DNA of 37,784 bases, taken from an uncultured Solobacterium sp. (GTDB taxonomy: Bacteria > Bacillota_I > Bacilli_A > Erysipelotrichales > Erysipelotrichaceae). This document shows positions 24,437 through 32,158 of the stretch, piece by piece (positions within the stretch are counted from its first letter, which is position 1; every line of letters starts with the position of its first letter). The notes beneath the pieces are model-generated. The model was not told where the DNA came from, searched no databases, and worked only from the letters and a program-made list of their open reading frames with translations. The position numbers and the translations under genes were made by a program. Location of the stretch: contig CALHUY010000092.1 of assembly GCA_938039295.1 (NCBI GenBank), positions 1 to 37,784 of the forward strand, read 5' to 3'.

Positions 24437-25254
24437 TCATTCACCGCCGGTTGTCTTTCTACTGCTTCTAACATCATCTGTTGACGCTCTTCTTCAGAAA
24501 TGGCATTCAGTGCCTTCTGTAATTTATCTAAAAGTTCTGTATTGTCTTTCTTTACAGCAATTGAAACTGATGTATCTGCTGTAAAGCCATGACCTTCTTT
24601 GAAGGTGACGTATGTCAAATCAGGGTTTGAAGCAACAATACCTTCTGCAACTGGAAGTTCTGCTGTAATTGCATCGCATCCTTTGTTCAACAAGTCATTT
24701 ACAAGTGAAGGGTAACTTTCCATTGCTGTACCATGTTTTACACCATTAATTTGATCAATGATTGTGTCGTACAGTGTATTTAGCTGACCTTTTACTGTTT
24801 TTCCTTTTAGTTCTTGAATATCTGTAATTGATGTAAGAGTACTATCTTTACGCACAATAACTACTTCTTGGCTTGTGTAATATGGATCTGTGAAATCGAC
24901 TACTTCTTTACGATCTTCTGTCGCTGTCATACCTGCAATGACGACATCAATTTCATTCTGCATTAACCCAGGTATTAAGTTATCCCAATCATACTTAACA
25001 ATTTCGACTTCCATACCTAATGATTTAGCTAGTCGCTTAGCGATTGTAACATCATAACCATCACAATAGTCTACAGTTGAAATCTGTTCGGTATATTCAT
25101 CTGCTGTTGTTGTGGACCAATTAAATGGGGCATAGTTACATTCCATTCCAACGGTTAGTTTATTGTCGTCATGTATATTATTTATGGATGAACCACAGCC
25201 TGTCAGTAATATCAGCGATAACGTTACAATAGATACTTTTCTGATTATATTCAT
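24433..25254 (-). CDS. Amino acid ABC transporter substrate-binding lipoprotein (probably lysine)
   Basis: Solute-binding protein of the polar amino acid family (SBP_bac_3), 273 aa. The signal peptide ends in ILLTGC, with Cys20 as lipidation site, so the protein is anchored on the outer membrane face. Family motifs are LTVGMECNYAPFNW, GYDVTIAKRLAKSLG and DFTDPYYTSQEVVIV. The start is placed at the ATG whose A is at 25254 because AAGGAG lies 7 bases upstream on the minus strand; a longer frame to 25311 would run into the riboswitch terminator. Control is by the lysine riboswitch. Confidence 0.94.
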   Translation of the reverse strand: MNIIRKVSIVTLSLILLTGCGSSINNIHDDNKLTVGMECNYAPFNWSTTTADEYTEQISTVDYCDGYDVTIAKRLAKSLGMEVEIVKYDWDNLIPGLMQNEIDVVIAGMTATEDRKEVVDFTDPYYTSQEVVIVRKDSTLTSITDIQELKGKTVKGQLNTLYDTIIDQINGVKHGTAMESYPSLVNDLLNKGCDAITAELPVAEGIVASNPDLTYVTFKEGHGFTADTSVSIAVKKDNTELLDKLQKALNAISEEERQQMMLEAVERQPAVNE

Positions 25255-25274
25255 AAATATTCTCCTTATAAATA

Positions 25275-25302
25275 AAACCCGCATGCTATCACATACGGGT
25301 TT
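25275..25302 (-). terminator. Intrinsic terminator of the lysine riboswitch
   Basis: On the minus strand AACCCGTATG pairs with CATGCGGGTT (one G-U) and is followed by T residues, just before the binding-protein ribosome site. This is the expression platform. Confidence 0.85.
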
Positions 25303-25304
25303 GG

Positions 25305-25483
25305 TATCCATAAGTTATAGCGCCACTTCATTTACATGAAGGAGTGATATAGATATTCTCTATATCCCCACGAGATAAACTTGCCAGTTTATACGTTCGG
25401 CGACGGTTACCTTTCATACATATCATTGCCTGCCAGCTCCATGCATTACTTTTTTGCGTCGCTACCTCTATTCGGTTTTTATG
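25305..25483 (-). promoter_or_regulatory. Lysine riboswitch (L box)
   Basis: Read on the minus strand, the region has the L-box landmarks: AGAGGTAGCGACGC, AAGTAAT, a TGAAAGG motif, and the conserved GCCGAA (25396-25401). Helices can be drawn by eye: P2 GCGACG/CGTCGC (25457-25462 with 25400-25405), P3 (25375-25381 with 25386-25392), P4 (25346-25353 with 25359-25366) and P5 (25326-25331 with 25336-25341). With the terminator downstream it should turn the transporter off when lysine is plentiful. Boundaries are approximate. Confidence 0.9.
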
Positions 25484-25489
25484 ACTCAT

Positions 25490-25518
25490 ATAATCTAATA
25501 TATAAGAATGAATGTCAA
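25490..25518 (-). promoter_or_regulatory. Promoter of the lysine transporter operon
   Basis: A perfect TTGACA on the minus strand (25513-25518), a 17-bp spacer and GATTAT (25490-25495), directly behind the stop of the ttcA-like gene. The start at about 25483 gives a leader consisting of the riboswitch. Confidence 0.6.
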
Positions 25519-25519
25519 G

Positions 25520-26287
25520 TTATTTATTTGTATTTTCCCAATCTTCACCTTTGACCCATAGTTTAATTTGTTCTTGGTTGGATAGGGAAGTTAAGAAATT
25601 CTTTTTTGCAAACGGATATGCTTGGTAGATATTTGCAAGCAATTCTTTTGTATCCTGACGTTTCGTAAAGCCATCGTTAGGACATGTACTTTTTACAACA
25701 GGTAATTGCTCATGTTTAATTGTATTTTTAATTTCATCCTCATAAACATATACAAATGGACGAATAAATCCCATACCAGAATTCTTTAGGTACATTGCTG
25801 GGGTAAAGGTTGAAATACGACCACCATAAATCATATTCATGAATAGTGTTTCAATAGCATCATCTGCGTGGTGGGCAAATGCAGTTTTATTGCAATTGTA
25901 TTCTTGGGCTGCTTTGACAATCGCTCCCTTTTTTAAAGTAGAGCATAGCGAACATTGGATGTTTCCGTTTTTCTTATTAGGATGTAACTGCAAGATATCA
26001 TAAAGTTTTGTCGGGTAGTCGATATATTCGATATCATGTTCTTTCATAAATTTACGAACTTCTGCAAAGTCCATATCAGAAAATCCCATTTCTAGATGGA
26101 TTCCAATGACAGAGAATTCTTTGCCGCTAATGCGTTTTGCAGCTTTTTGGTAAATAGATAACGCATATAGTAGTAGGATACTATCTTTACCTCCAGAGAC
26201 GCCTACGCAAATTCGATCTCCATTTTGTATTAAGTTGTAGTCTGTATCTGCTTTATAGATAGCACCAATAATCTTCTTTAATGACAT
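25520..26287 (-). CDS. ttcA: TtcA-like tRNA 2-thiocytidine synthetase (PP-loop ATPase)
   Basis: 255-aa PP-loop protein: SGGKDS at 31-36, the CxxC pair Cys112/Cys115 (QCSLCSTLKKG), a third Cys at 202 (STCPNDG), and HHADDAIETLF. This set matches TtcA-type enzymes that bind an iron-sulfur cluster and thiolate C32 of tRNAs using ATP. Close relatives with the same fold (TtuA, MnmA-like) exist, so the exact target is inferred. GAGGAG lies 8 bases before the start. An extended -10 (TGG-TATAAT, minus strand, 26312-26320) serves it. Confidence 0.82.
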   Translation of the reverse strand: MSLKKIIGAIYKADTDYNLIQNGDRICVGVSGGKDSILLLYALSIYQKAAKRISGKEFSVIGIHLEMGFSDMDFAEVRKFMKEHDIEYIDYPTKLYDILQLHPNKKNGNIQCSLCSTLKKGAIVKAAQEYNCNKTAFAHHADDAIETLFMNMIYGGRISTFTPAMYLKNSGMGFIRPFVYVYEDEIKNTIKHEQLPVVKSTCPNDGFTKRQDTKELLANIYQAYPFAKKNFLTSLSNQEQIKLWVKGEDWENTNK

Positions 26288-26311
26288 AATTTAAGCTCCT
26301 CAAACTTTGCT

Positions 26312-26335
26312 ATTATACCATGATGTTGCTATAAT
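26312..26335. promoter_or_regulatory. Divergent promoter pair for ttcA and truB
   Basis: Minus-strand TATAAT at 26312-26317 with extended TGG, and plus-strand TATAAT at 26330-26335 with extended TGC (26327-26329) and TTGCTA at 26307-26312 (17-bp spacing). The two -10 boxes are only 12 bp apart, so the promoters cannot be fully occupied at once. The plus-strand start falls about 5 bp before the truB ATG. Confidence 0.65.
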
Positions 26336-26346
26336 ATTAACGCTAT

Positions 26347-27189
26347 ATGGATGCAGTTATATTACTAAATAAACCGGCTGGGATGACATCGTTTGATGCT
26401 GTTGCTAAATGCCGGAAGATATTTCATGAACGTAAGATTGGCCATACAGGGACCTTGGACCCTGAAGCTTCTGGGCTAATGATTATTTTGCTTGGTAAAT
26501 ATACCAAGCTTTTACCGTATTGTGTAAAGAATCATAAAGCATACCAAGCAACTTTAAAACTTGGTGAAATGACAGACACTGAAGATATCTGGGGCACAAT
26601 CATTGCTACAAAGATACCATCAATTCATACTTCTGAAGAAATTGAAAAAGCTGTTCAATCATTGACAGGGGATATCCTACAAGTCCCACCAATGTATTCA
26701 GCACTGAAAAAAGATGGTAAGAAACTATATGAGTATGCTCGTCAAGGAATTGAAATTGAACGTGAAGCTAGACCAGTCCATATTTCTAGTCTAAAAGTAG
26801 AGAAGATTGATGAAATAAATTATCGTATGGATGCTGTAGTATCCTCTGGTACTTATATTCGTACACTGATTAGAGACTTCGGAAAGCAACTCAATGAGCT
26901 AGCAATCATGTCTTCTCTAATTCGTACTAAGATTGAACATCTATCACTCGAGAATGCTTGTAACTTTGAAGATTTAGAAGCTGGTAAGGGATTTTTATCA
27001 CCTATACAGGTGATTGATCCAAGTTATAAGTTTGTAGAAACTGATCAAGTTACCAATATTAAAAATGGGAAGCGTATCAAATTAGATATCACAGACCCAC
27101 AAGTTATCTTTACATCGAATGGTGAACTTCTTGCGGCGTATGCGTTACAAGAAGATGGTTTGTATCATTGTTTAAGAGGTTTATTTTAA
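26347..27189 (+). CDS. truB: tRNA pseudouridine-55 synthase
   Basis: TruB makes pseudouridine 55 in the T loop of tRNAs. The 280-aa length is usual. The N-terminus AVILLNKPAGMTSFDAV and catalytic Asp38 in GHTGTLDPEASGLM are typical, as are VPPMYSALKKDGKKLYEYAR and SSGTYIRTLIRD. The start is fixed by homology to the family N-terminus; no Shine-Dalgarno sequence precedes it and the -10 box ends 11 bases before the ATG, so the mRNA probably begins within a few bases of the start codon. The stop overlaps the ribF start (TAATG). Confidence 0.97.
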   Translation: MDAVILLNKPAGMTSFDAVAKCRKIFHERKIGHTGTLDPEASGLMIILLGKYTKLLPYCVKNHKAYQATLKLGEMTDTEDIWGTIIATKIPSIHTSEEIEKAVQSLTGDILQVPPMYSALKKDGKKLYEYARQGIEIEREARPVHISSLKVEKIDEINYRMDAVVSSGTYIRTLIRDFGKQLNELAIMSSLIRTKIEHLSLENACNFEDLEAGKGFLSPIQVIDPSYKFVETDQVTNIKNGKRIKLDITDPQVIFTSNGELLAAYALQEDGLYHCLRGLF

Positions 27190-28115
27190 TGCGTGTAATC
27201 AATATCGGAGTTCATACAGTACAGAAGTATCAAAATCCAATGTGTGCTTGCATTGGATATTTTGATGGTATGCACCTTGGACATCAAGCTTTAATCAAAG
27301 CTACTGTTGAACTTGCACGAAAACATGACTGTGAATCTGCACTAATTACATTTGATCCAGACCCATGGGTTACGATAAAGGGCTTAAAGGACGTAAAACA
27401 CATTACTACGATGCGTCAAAGAATTAATCGTGCAGTTGAACTCGGTATTCAAAATATTATCATCTTAGATTTTGATAAAGAAATGAGTGAACTTTCTCCG
27501 ACTGACTTTATACATAAAACCTTAGCAAAATTAAACTTAAAGGGTATTGTATGTGGTTTTGATTTTCATTATGGCGCTCATGGTGCAGGTGATTGCAATA
27601 CGCTAAAGTCTGAAACAGAATATGATGTTGTTGTAGTCGATGCAGTTGAGGATGAAATTGGTAAGATTTCTAGCACTCGTATTTGTGATGCAATTATTCA
27701 AGGCGATATGCCAGCAATCAAAAAGATGTTAGGTCAATACTATAGTTTAGAAGGAATTGTTCGTCGTGGTCATCAACAGGGAAGATTAATGGGTTTTCCA
27801 ACTGCGAACATAGAATACTCTGATGAATACTTATTACCAAAACAAGGAGTCTATGCAAGCCTTGTAGAGATTGACCATCATGTATATGGTGCAATGACAA
27901 ATCTTGGACATAATCCTACATTTAATACTTCTGAGAAGCTTTCATTAGAAACTTATATCATTGGTTATAATGGAACTTTGTATGGAAGAATCATCAAGGT
28001 GCAACTATTAGAATACTTACGTCCTGAGATTCGTTTTAAGAGCCGTGAGAATCTGATTTTACAACTTGAACAAGATGTTCGAGATATTAAGAAGATACTA
28101 TTAAAATATGAATGA
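27189..28115 (+). CDS. ribF: Bifunctional riboflavin kinase / FAD synthetase
   Basis: 308 aa. The N-terminal FAD synthetase domain has CIGYFDGMHLGHQALI (HxGH 29-32) and STRIC; the C-terminal riboflavin kinase has MGFPTANIEYS (PTAN 204-207) and YGAMTNLGHNPTF. It makes FMN and then FAD. The ATG at 27189 is chosen over a longer frame because AAGAGG lies 9 bases before it and the protein begins as the family does. It overlaps truB by one base and the next gene by 8. Confidence 0.97.
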   Translation: MRVINIGVHTVQKYQNPMCACIGYFDGMHLGHQALIKATVELARKHDCESALITFDPDPWVTIKGLKDVKHITTMRQRINRAVELGIQNIIILDFDKEMSELSPTDFIHKTLAKLNLKGIVCGFDFHYGAHGAGDCNTLKSETEYDVVVVDAVEDEIGKISSTRICDAIIQGDMPAIKKMLGQYYSLEGIVRRGHQQGRLMGFPTANIEYSDEYLLPKQGVYASLVEIDHHVYGAMTNLGHNPTFNTSEKLSLETYIIGYNGTLYGRIIKVQLLEYLRPEIRFKSRENLILQLEQDVRDIKKILLKYE

Positions 28116-29424
28116 TTTATTTTTAGAACGAATGAGAGAGATGCTTAAGGATGAATATCCAGCATATCTTGAGAAATTAAATGATCCAGCAAGAAAAGGT
28201 TTACGCATCAATACCTTAAAGATTACGCCGGATGATTTTTTTGCGTGTACAAATTATGAGTTAGAAAAAAGTCCATTTGCGAAGAATGGATATTATGCAA
28301 ATATAAAGAGTGGTATTGGTTTTACACCAGAGCATATGGCTGGATTCTTTTATATTCAAGAACCTAGTGCAAGCTCTGCAGTGACAATCTTAAATCCTAA
28401 ACCTGGAATGAAGGTTTTAGATATGTGTGCAGCACCGGGATCGAAGTCTACACAAATTGCTGAGATGCTAGAACAAGAAGGTTTGCTTGTGGCTAATGAG
28501 ATACATCCTACGCGTTCTCGCGTTTTATTAGAGAATATCGAGCGTTGTGGTAGTGCAAATACAATTGTATTGAATAACGATCCAAAGGATATTTCTAAGG
28601 CATTTCCTGCGTTTTTTGATATGGTACTGTGTGATGCTCCATGTTCTGGTGAAGGAATGTTTCGGAAAGAAGATCAAGCAGTAGAACAATGGAGTTTAGA
28701 AAATGTACAAGCATGTGCTTTACGACAGTCATACATCTTAGAAGAAGCATATAAGTGTGTAAAGCCAGGTGGAACAATGGTCTATAGTACATGTACATTT
28801 GCCATAGAAGAAAATGAACTATGCATACAGAAATTTATACAAGAACATCCTGATATGCACTTGGTTCCAATTGAAGTTGACTTTGGTAGAAAAGCATTTG
28901 ATTTTGGGTGTCATACAGATTATGCAAGAAGAATCTTTCCGATGGATGGTGGTGAAGGACATTTTATCGCGAAGCTTCAAAAAGATGGTATATCAACAGA
29001 ATCAACTGTAAAACTAATGCAGTCACAAGCATTACCGAAAGAAGCCAAAGAATTCTTTGATACATTTTTTGTGAATCAATACCCATATTATTTTGTGAAG
29101 AATAATAAAATATATGGTGGTACACAACCATTTTATGAAGTGGGTAAATGTCATTTATTACGTCACCAAGTATTTCTTGGTGAGATGGAGAAGAATCGCT
29201 TTACACCAAGCCATGCATTATTTATGTCTGCCTATACCAAGTTTCAAAATACAATCAATCTTGAGGAAGAAGATATTCTACGCTATATGCGGGGAGAACA
29301 ATTAAATCTACCTTGTAAGAAGGGATGGTATGCAGTGTGTTATCATGGTGTTGTAATTGGTGGTGCCAAAAGTGACGGTACCGCACTAAAGAACAAATAC
29401 CCTAAAAATTTACGTTTACGATGA
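28108..29424 (+). CDS. RsmF/NOL1-NOP2-sun family rRNA (cytosine-5) methyltransferase
   Basis: 438-aa SAM-dependent m5C methyltransferase. SAM motif VLDMCAAPGSKSTQ; the two active-site cysteines are Cys179 in DAPCSGEGMFRK and Cys229 in YSTCTFAIEENE. The C-terminal part (about 300-438) matches the PUA-like RNA-binding extension of the RsmF/YebU group. The likely target is 16S rRNA C1407 or a nearby site, though members vary. Start overlaps ribF by 8 bp, same operon. Confidence 0.9.
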   Translation: MNDLFLERMREMLKDEYPAYLEKLNDPARKGLRINTLKITPDDFFACTNYELEKSPFAKNGYYANIKSGIGFTPEHMAGFFYIQEPSASSAVTILNPKPGMKVLDMCAAPGSKSTQIAEMLEQEGLLVANEIHPTRSRVLLENIERCGSANTIVLNNDPKDISKAFPAFFDMVLCDAPCSGEGMFRKEDQAVEQWSLENVQACALRQSYILEEAYKCVKPGGTMVYSTCTFAIEENELCIQKFIQEHPDMHLVPIEVDFGRKAFDFGCHTDYARRIFPMDGGEGHFIAKLQKDGISTESTVKLMQSQALPKEAKEFFDTFFVNQYPYYFVKNNKIYGGTQPFYEVGKCHLLRHQVFLGEMEKNRFTPSHALFMSAYTKFQNTINLEEEDILRYMRGEQLNLPCKKGWYAVCYHGVVIGGAKSDGTALKNKYPKNLRLR

Positions 29425-29436
29425 AAGGATGAATCC

Positions 29437-30810
29437 ATGAAATTAGACTTGTTTTCTTTTATTGATGAAACGATGGAATATTACAAAAGTAAAAGTGCGA
29501 TATATCAATATGCCGAAGGTAAACTTAATAAGTTCTTTTCGGACGAGTTTTTAAACGGCGAAGATCCTGTGATTTCTATGCGTTCCAGAATTAAAGCTGA
29601 AGATAGTTTAAAAGAGAAGTTAATTCGCAATCAGTTTTATCTTCAATACGAAGCAGGCAAAGATGCAATCTCTCACTTAACTGATTTGATTGGTATCACA
29701 ATGCAATGTCGTTTTATTCGTAATGAAGATCAGCTATATAAATCATTATTTAATAAGTTTACACGAAAGAAAGGTACACCTTACTTTGTAGCAAATAATG
29801 ACCCAGATATCTTTATTGATTTAAGTGTGTTTCAACCACAGTTACAAAGGAATGGTTTTACGATTTATCGTATAGACGGTTATTACACATTTAATGATGA
29901 AATCATTTGTTTTGAACTACAGATTAAATCACTTGTACATGCATTCTGGAGTGAAATTGAACACGAAGTTGTCTATAAGAATCCTGATTTTATTCTCTAC
30001 GATCAATTTAATAAAGATATGTTAGGTGCTATACGTGATAATTTGGATGTCGTTGATCGACAACTTGAAATTATGTATGACGAGATCAGTCATCAAACAA
30101 GACAAACACAGATTGGTATGGATGAAGTCGGATTTAAACAGTTTGTAGCACGTAGTATCAATGAACTAGTAAATCGTAAGATGAGAGAATCGGTTGGGTT
30201 TACATCTGACTTTAAGAAGTGTTCTGCGATGATTGCACAGTATGTATATGTTCGTGATTTTATCAATGGAGAACATAACAAAGAACGAATGATGGATTAT
30301 CTAGAAACGTTAAATATGCTTGCGACTAGTAAGCTAGATCTTTCAGAAGAAATCCATTTGGAGAGAGAACATCAAGCGGAAGATGAGTTCTGTCGAATCT
30401 TTGGTAAGTATTGGCAAGAACAGTTAAATTCAAACTTCCAATGGCATATTTTCTTTGCGATGTTATTTAGTATTCAGCCTGGAAGTAATATCGATGACTT
30501 TACAGATTTCTGTATAATTATCAAACGCTTACTGATTGAACCAAATTGGTATCGTAATACTTTTCAACAGTTTGGCGATGATAAAGCATTTGCAATACAG
30601 AAAGAGTTAGAACTTGTATTGGCAAATACACTTGTATCAATTGATGATATTGAAATTGTGCATGAAGATAAGGTGTATTTGTGTATGCAGACATTCCGTC
30701 ACTATGTAACGAAATTAGAAAACGATTATGATGATTATGCTGAATTTATTCAGTACTATGAGAAAAATAAACTTGAACTTTCTAGGTTGATTATGGATCA
30801 TTTCCATTGA
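29437..30810 (+). CDS. Divergent RelA/SpoT-domain protein with a long C-terminal extension
   Basis: 457 aa. Residues about 45-185 match the (p)ppGpp synthetase fold: SRIKAEDSLKEKLIRN (50-65), DLIGI (Asp83), ELQIKSLVHAFWSEIEHEVVYK (160-181, with Glu160, Gln162, Glu175, His176). But two motifs are changed: the usual GIR after the Asp is GIT (Thr88), and the substrate-binding NGYxSxH is NGFTIYRI (139-146), without the Tyr and His. The remaining about 270 residues are helical and unrecognised; no HD, TGS or ACT domain is visible. It may be an inactive or altered-specificity relative of small alarmone synthetases. It is 12 bp after the methyltransferase, with AAAGGATG as ribosome site. Confidence 0.75.
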   Translation: MKLDLFSFIDETMEYYKSKSAIYQYAEGKLNKFFSDEFLNGEDPVISMRSRIKAEDSLKEKLIRNQFYLQYEAGKDAISHLTDLIGITMQCRFIRNEDQLYKSLFNKFTRKKGTPYFVANNDPDIFIDLSVFQPQLQRNGFTIYRIDGYYTFNDEIICFELQIKSLVHAFWSEIEHEVVYKNPDFILYDQFNKDMLGAIRDNLDVVDRQLEIMYDEISHQTRQTQIGMDEVGFKQFVARSINELVNRKMRESVGFTSDFKKCSAMIAQYVYVRDFINGEHNKERMMDYLETLNMLATSKLDLSEEIHLEREHQAEDEFCRIFGKYWQEQLNSNFQWHIFFAMLFSIQPGSNIDDFTDFCIIIKRLLIEPNWYRNTFQQFGDDKAFAIQKELELVLANTLVSIDDIEIVHEDKVYLCMQTFRHYVTKLENDYDDYAEFIQYYEKNKLELSRLIMDHFH

Positions 30811-30821
30811 GTCTGATAATT

Positions 30822-30830
30822 TGTTATAAT
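30822..30830 (+). promoter_or_regulatory. Extended -10 promoter for the Gls24-like gene
   Basis: TGT-TATAAT (30822-30830) with no clear -35. Transcription would start about 8 bases before the AAGAGG ribosome site. Confidence 0.6.
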
Positions 30831-30858
30831 AAACTAGTAAATATAAGAGGTGAATAAC

Positions 30859-31185
30859 ATGGCACAAGATTATGTTGTTTTAAATGAGAAAAACGAAAAT
30901 GGCTTAATAGCTATTAACAAGACGGTATTTAAGTCTATTGCAGAGATTAGCATCGATGACATTGAAAATGCGATTCGCGTACCACAGGCACGTTTTACAA
31001 AGCCTTTAACAGTTAAAGTGGATGCTAACCAATTGCATATCACTGCTGATATTAAAGTGAAGTATGGCGCTAATGTAGCGGCTACTTGTGAGTTAGTACA
31101 GAATAAGATTTATGAGAACATCGTATTTATGACTGGATTTAAGCCAGCAGATGTAACGGTGAATGTCATTGATTTTGAAATCTAG
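30859..31185 (+). CDS. Asp23/Gls24-family-like protein
   Basis: 108 aa. The pattern GLIAINKTVFKSIAEISIDDIENAIRVP, then TVKVDANQLHITADIKVKYGANVAATCELVQNKIYENIVFMTGFKPADVTVNVIDF (quoted in pieces: the VKYGANV...V...I...V...TG...V.VNV order) is that of YloU/Asp23 proteins, cytoplasmic proteins linked to envelope stress or membrane association. AAGAGG supports the ATG at 30859 rather than an in-frame GTG 9 bases earlier, which lies in the ribosome site. It is monocistronic. Confidence 0.85.
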   Translation: MAQDYVVLNEKNENGLIAINKTVFKSIAEISIDDIENAIRVPQARFTKPLTVKVDANQLHITADIKVKYGANVAATCELVQNKIYENIVFMTGFKPADVTVNVIDFEI

Positions 31186-31187
31186 TA

Positions 31188-31216
31188 TTGACATTTTAAG
31201 AGAAATTTAGTTAAAT
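31188..31216 (+). promoter_or_regulatory. Promoter of the infC-rpmI-rplT operon
   Basis: A perfect TTGACA (31188-31193) lies 2 bp after the upstream stop codon; the box 17 bp on is TTAAAT (31211-31216), with TATAGT at 31219-31224 nearby as an alternative. Confidence 0.6.
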
Positions 31217-31222
31217 AGTATA

Positions 31223-31345
31223 GTAATTTGAAAAACGGAAAGAAGGAGCACCGCTTCTCACCTGATATCCTACGGATTTGGGTATATGCCGAGATGATCA
31301 AAACGATTATTTTAGCAGGTGCAATCTTCGTACCTGCTTTTAAAT
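31223..31345 (+). promoter_or_regulatory. infC-rpmI-rplT leader (L20-leader type) with attenuator
   Basis: An untranslated leader of about 135 bases ends in AGCAGGT (31314-31320) pairing with ACCTGCT (31332-31338) followed by TTTT, a terminator upstream of infC. The upstream part has the GCACCGCTTCTCACCTG stretch typical of Bacillota L20 leaders. In Bacillus subtilis, L20 binds such a leader and promotes termination. The same feedback is inferred here. Confidence 0.7.
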
Positions 31346-31360
31346 TTATAGGAGGTTTAC

Positions 31361-31909
31361 TTGGGTAAAATTAAGAATAACAAAAACAGAAGACCAGAGT
31401 CCCATGACATGGTTAATGACGACATTCATTTCAAGGAAGTACTTGTAATTGGCCCTGATGGGGAACAATTAGGCACAATGTTACGCCGTGAAGCTTTAGA
31501 GAAAGCATACAGTATGGATCTTGACTTAATGTGTGTTGCACCAAATGCGACAGTACCGGTATGTAAGATTCTTGACTATGGCCGTTACCACTTTGAAGAT
31601 CAAAAGAAGCAAAGGGAAGCCAAGAAGAATCAACATGTTACTGAGGTAAAGGCATTACGTCTTTCTCCAGTAATTGACCAGCATGACTTTGAAACAAAGT
31701 TAAAGCGTTCGAGAGAATGGATTGAAGCTGGACAGAAAGTTCGTATCGATATGCGCTTCCGTGGTCGTATGATTACAAGACAGGAAGTTGGCCGTGATGT
31801 TTTAAATAAGTTTACTGAGCAGATCTCAGATATAGCAGATGTAAGTAAGTCCGCCGCAATGGAAGGCAATACATTATCTGTTGTATATTCACCAAAAAAA
31901 GGTAAGTAA
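31361..31909 (+). CDS. infC: Translation initiation factor IF-3
   Basis: 182 aa. N-terminal domain with KEVLVIGPDGEQLGTM, linker, and C-terminal domain with EVKALRLSPVIDQHDFETKLKRS and MRFRGRMITRQEVG. IF-3 keeps ribosomal subunits apart and checks initiator tRNA. The start is TTG at 31361, with an ideal GGAGG (31351-31355) 5 bases upstream; the nearest internal ATG codons (encoding M in HDMVNDD) have no ribosome site. Non-AUG starts are known for infC in other bacteria and allow IF-3 to limit its own synthesis. Confidence 0.94.
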   Translation: MGKIKNNKNRRPESHDMVNDDIHFKEVLVIGPDGEQLGTMLRREALEKAYSMDLDLMCVAPNATVPVCKILDYGRYHFEDQKKQREAKKNQHVTEVKALRLSPVIDQHDFETKLKRSREWIEAGQKVRIDMRFRGRMITRQEVGRDVLNKFTEQISDIADVSKSAAMEGNTLSVVYSPKKGK

Positions 31910-31920
31910 AGGAGAATACT

Positions 31921-32142
31921 ATGAAAGCAAAAGCAAGAAAGCCAAAGAAGATCAAAATGAAAACAAAGAAGACCTTCGCTAAGCGTAGCAAGCTAACAGC
32001 AACAGGTAAGTTGAAGGTACAGCACAACTACGTATCACACTTTGCAGCAAACAAGACACACAAGCAGAAGATGCATTTAGCTAAATCTACAACTGCACAC
32101 AGTTCCGATTTAAAGCGTACTAAACAGTTGTTGCAAGGTTAA
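31921..32142 (+). CDS. rpmI: 50S ribosomal protein L35
   Basis: 73 aa, slightly longer than the usual 64-66. The family core KMKTKKTFAKRSKLTATGKLK is preceded by about 11 extra basic residues, and the C-terminus lacks the usual RVKRLLP in favour of DLKRTKQLLQG. AAAGGAG before the ATG supports the longer start. Second gene of the infC operon. Confidence 0.93.
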   Translation: MKAKARKPKKIKMKTKKTFAKRSKLTATGKLKVQHNYVSHFAANKTHKQKMHLAKSTTAHSSDLKRTKQLLQG

Positions 32143-32158
32143 TTAGGAGGTAAATAAG

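Noticed and set aside
25255..25311. N-terminal extension of the amino-acid binding protein to 25311
   Set aside because: This would translate the riboswitch terminator; the ATG at 25254 has its own ribosome site and gives a normal lipoprotein signal.
14896..26346. Prophage, integrative element or transposon between rbfA and truB
   Set aside because: No integrase, transposase, tRNA target or flanking repeat was found; the genes are cellular types.
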